A DNA stretch of 64,000 nucleotides from Euglena gracilis (taxonomy: Eukaryota > Euglenida > Euglenophyceae > Euglenales): the NCBI GenBank assembly GCA_039621445.1, contig CP154954.1:66298891-66362890 (forward strand). Direction: 5' to 3'. Below are positions 63,331 through 64,000 of the stretch, in pieces; positions within the stretch are counted from its first letter, which is position 1, and each line of letters opens with the position of its first letter. Under the pieces are notes generated by a model that saw only the letters and a list, made by a program, of their open reading frames with translations, was not told the origin of the DNA and searched no databases. Position numbers and translations under genes: made by a program.

Positions 63331-63520
63331 CCCGCCAACCAAAGGGGAAGATCTTCCTCCTCTGGGAAATTCTATCCCAGCGGGTGCCACCTAAATTCAG
63401 CACCAACGAAGGGCAGAAAGAAACTGGGTTAGGGTCGGGATACCCCCCCACCACCAACCTCAAAACCGAAGGGCTTCTCATCAGTGAAGGCAAATTCGTT
63501 TAATATCATTACGACTTTAC
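63331..63520. other. No gene recognised
   Basis: Contains GGGTTAGGGTCGGGATACC and an AACCGAAGGGCTTCTCATC stretch resembling a decayed end of the CAGGGATGG transposon family. Confidence 0.4.
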
Positions 63521-63997
63521 TTGCCCAACAAACACTCACACTTCCAACCCTTCACTCACAGACCATCCTTTCCCATCACTCACACTTTTATCCCATCCTA
63601 CCCGGACCATACACGTCCTGTCACTCTGACCTTAACCCTCTTTTCACTTAACATTTTGAACTTTTTTTTATCTTATAATTGCCTCCCTCAATTATTATCT
63701 CAACTATATCCCTGTGACGCAACTCTCCCAGCACTACTGTTTGAAAACACAACCCAGTGTCCTCTTATAAGCTTTCTTGAACCTCTATACTTCTTTGATG
63801 ATGATATTATTTCACCAAAGTCTGAGAACTTCTCTATCACATTTGCAACCTTATCCTTATCCTCAAAACTGAAATTCAATGGAAAATACCCTGCTGTTAT
63901 CCCTTCCTTGTCTATGAATATGCTAGATTTTACATGCTTACAAACTACCCTGCATTGTATAAGCCATATGGAATATATGCTCTCTCTGATTAAATAA
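63521..63997 (+). CDS. Unrecognised AT-rich open frame (158 codons)
   Basis: ATG-started frame with stop TAA at 63995-63997, beginning MPNKHSHFQPFTHRPSF. The composition is AT-rich and Ser/Leu/Thr/Phe-rich, unlike the GC-rich exons elsewhere in the window. It includes a hydrophilic acidic stretch (YFFDDDIISPKSENF). I recognise no domain. It may be a chance open frame in AT-rich DNA; the change of composition suggests a different sequence origin after 63.5 kb. Confidence 0.25.
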   Translation: MPNKHSHFQPFTHRPSFPITHTFIPSYPDHTRPVTLTLTLFSLNILNFFLSYNCLPQLLSQLYPCDATLPALLFENTTQCPLISFLEPLYFFDDDIISPKSENFSITFATLSLSSKLKFNGKYPAVIPSLSMNMLDFTCLQTTLHCISHMEYMLSLIK

Positions 63998-64000
63998 CTA

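Overview
The window looks like nuclear DNA of a large-genome eukaryotic microbe, probably an alga or a related protist. Coding exons are short, GC-rich and separated by introns of hundreds of bases to several kilobases. The introns and spacers are full of long G or C homopolymers, microsatellites, minisatellites and inverted-repeat elements. I see no bacterial operons, rRNA, tRNA or CRISPR array. The species cannot be named from sequence alone. All exon limits are by-eye estimates.

Left part (1-14.5 kb). A large DNA transposon spans 2313-13483. It has 22-bp terminal inverted repeats (21 of 22 matching) and a 7-bp flanking duplication (AGCAACC). Its right half carries a spliced, frame-disrupted GC-rich gene, probably its transposase. 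About twenty copies of a GTGCGG-NNNN-CCGCAC palindrome are scattered through it. Its left half is split by a second transposon at 5164-9704, with perfect 19-bp terminal inverted repeats and a perfect 8-bp duplication (ACACACCC). Removing the insertion leaves an element of about 6.6 kb. A long CA-repeat block follows.

Middle part (21.4-47.6 kb). On the minus strand I assemble the exons of one very long gene (gene A). Membrane-spanning N-terminal exons come first, then a coiled linker, histidine-kinase core exons (including an ATPase N-box, LENALTNAHRHG) and a C-terminal response-regulator receiver ending at a stop codon. This is a hybrid sensor histidine kinase with about 20 exons over about 26 kb. 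Its introns hold two near-identical 400-bp MITEs, a second large repeat block (26.5-30.7 kb), foldback elements and GT or decamer arrays.

Right part (52.4-64 kb). A second copy of the same gene (gene B, minus strand) has at least ten exons in the same order as gene A. Coding segments are conserved while the introns are unrelated. Immediately upstream of its most 5' visible exon lies a hAT-type transposon (60914-63322) with terminal inverted repeats, an 8-bp duplication (GTCCCAGC) and a spliced, internally shortened transposase.

The main biology is a pair of paralogous hybrid histidine kinases in a nest of transposons. Many repeat families here end in runs of G or C. The most unusual signal is the palindrome family dispersed through the 2.3-13.5 kb element.
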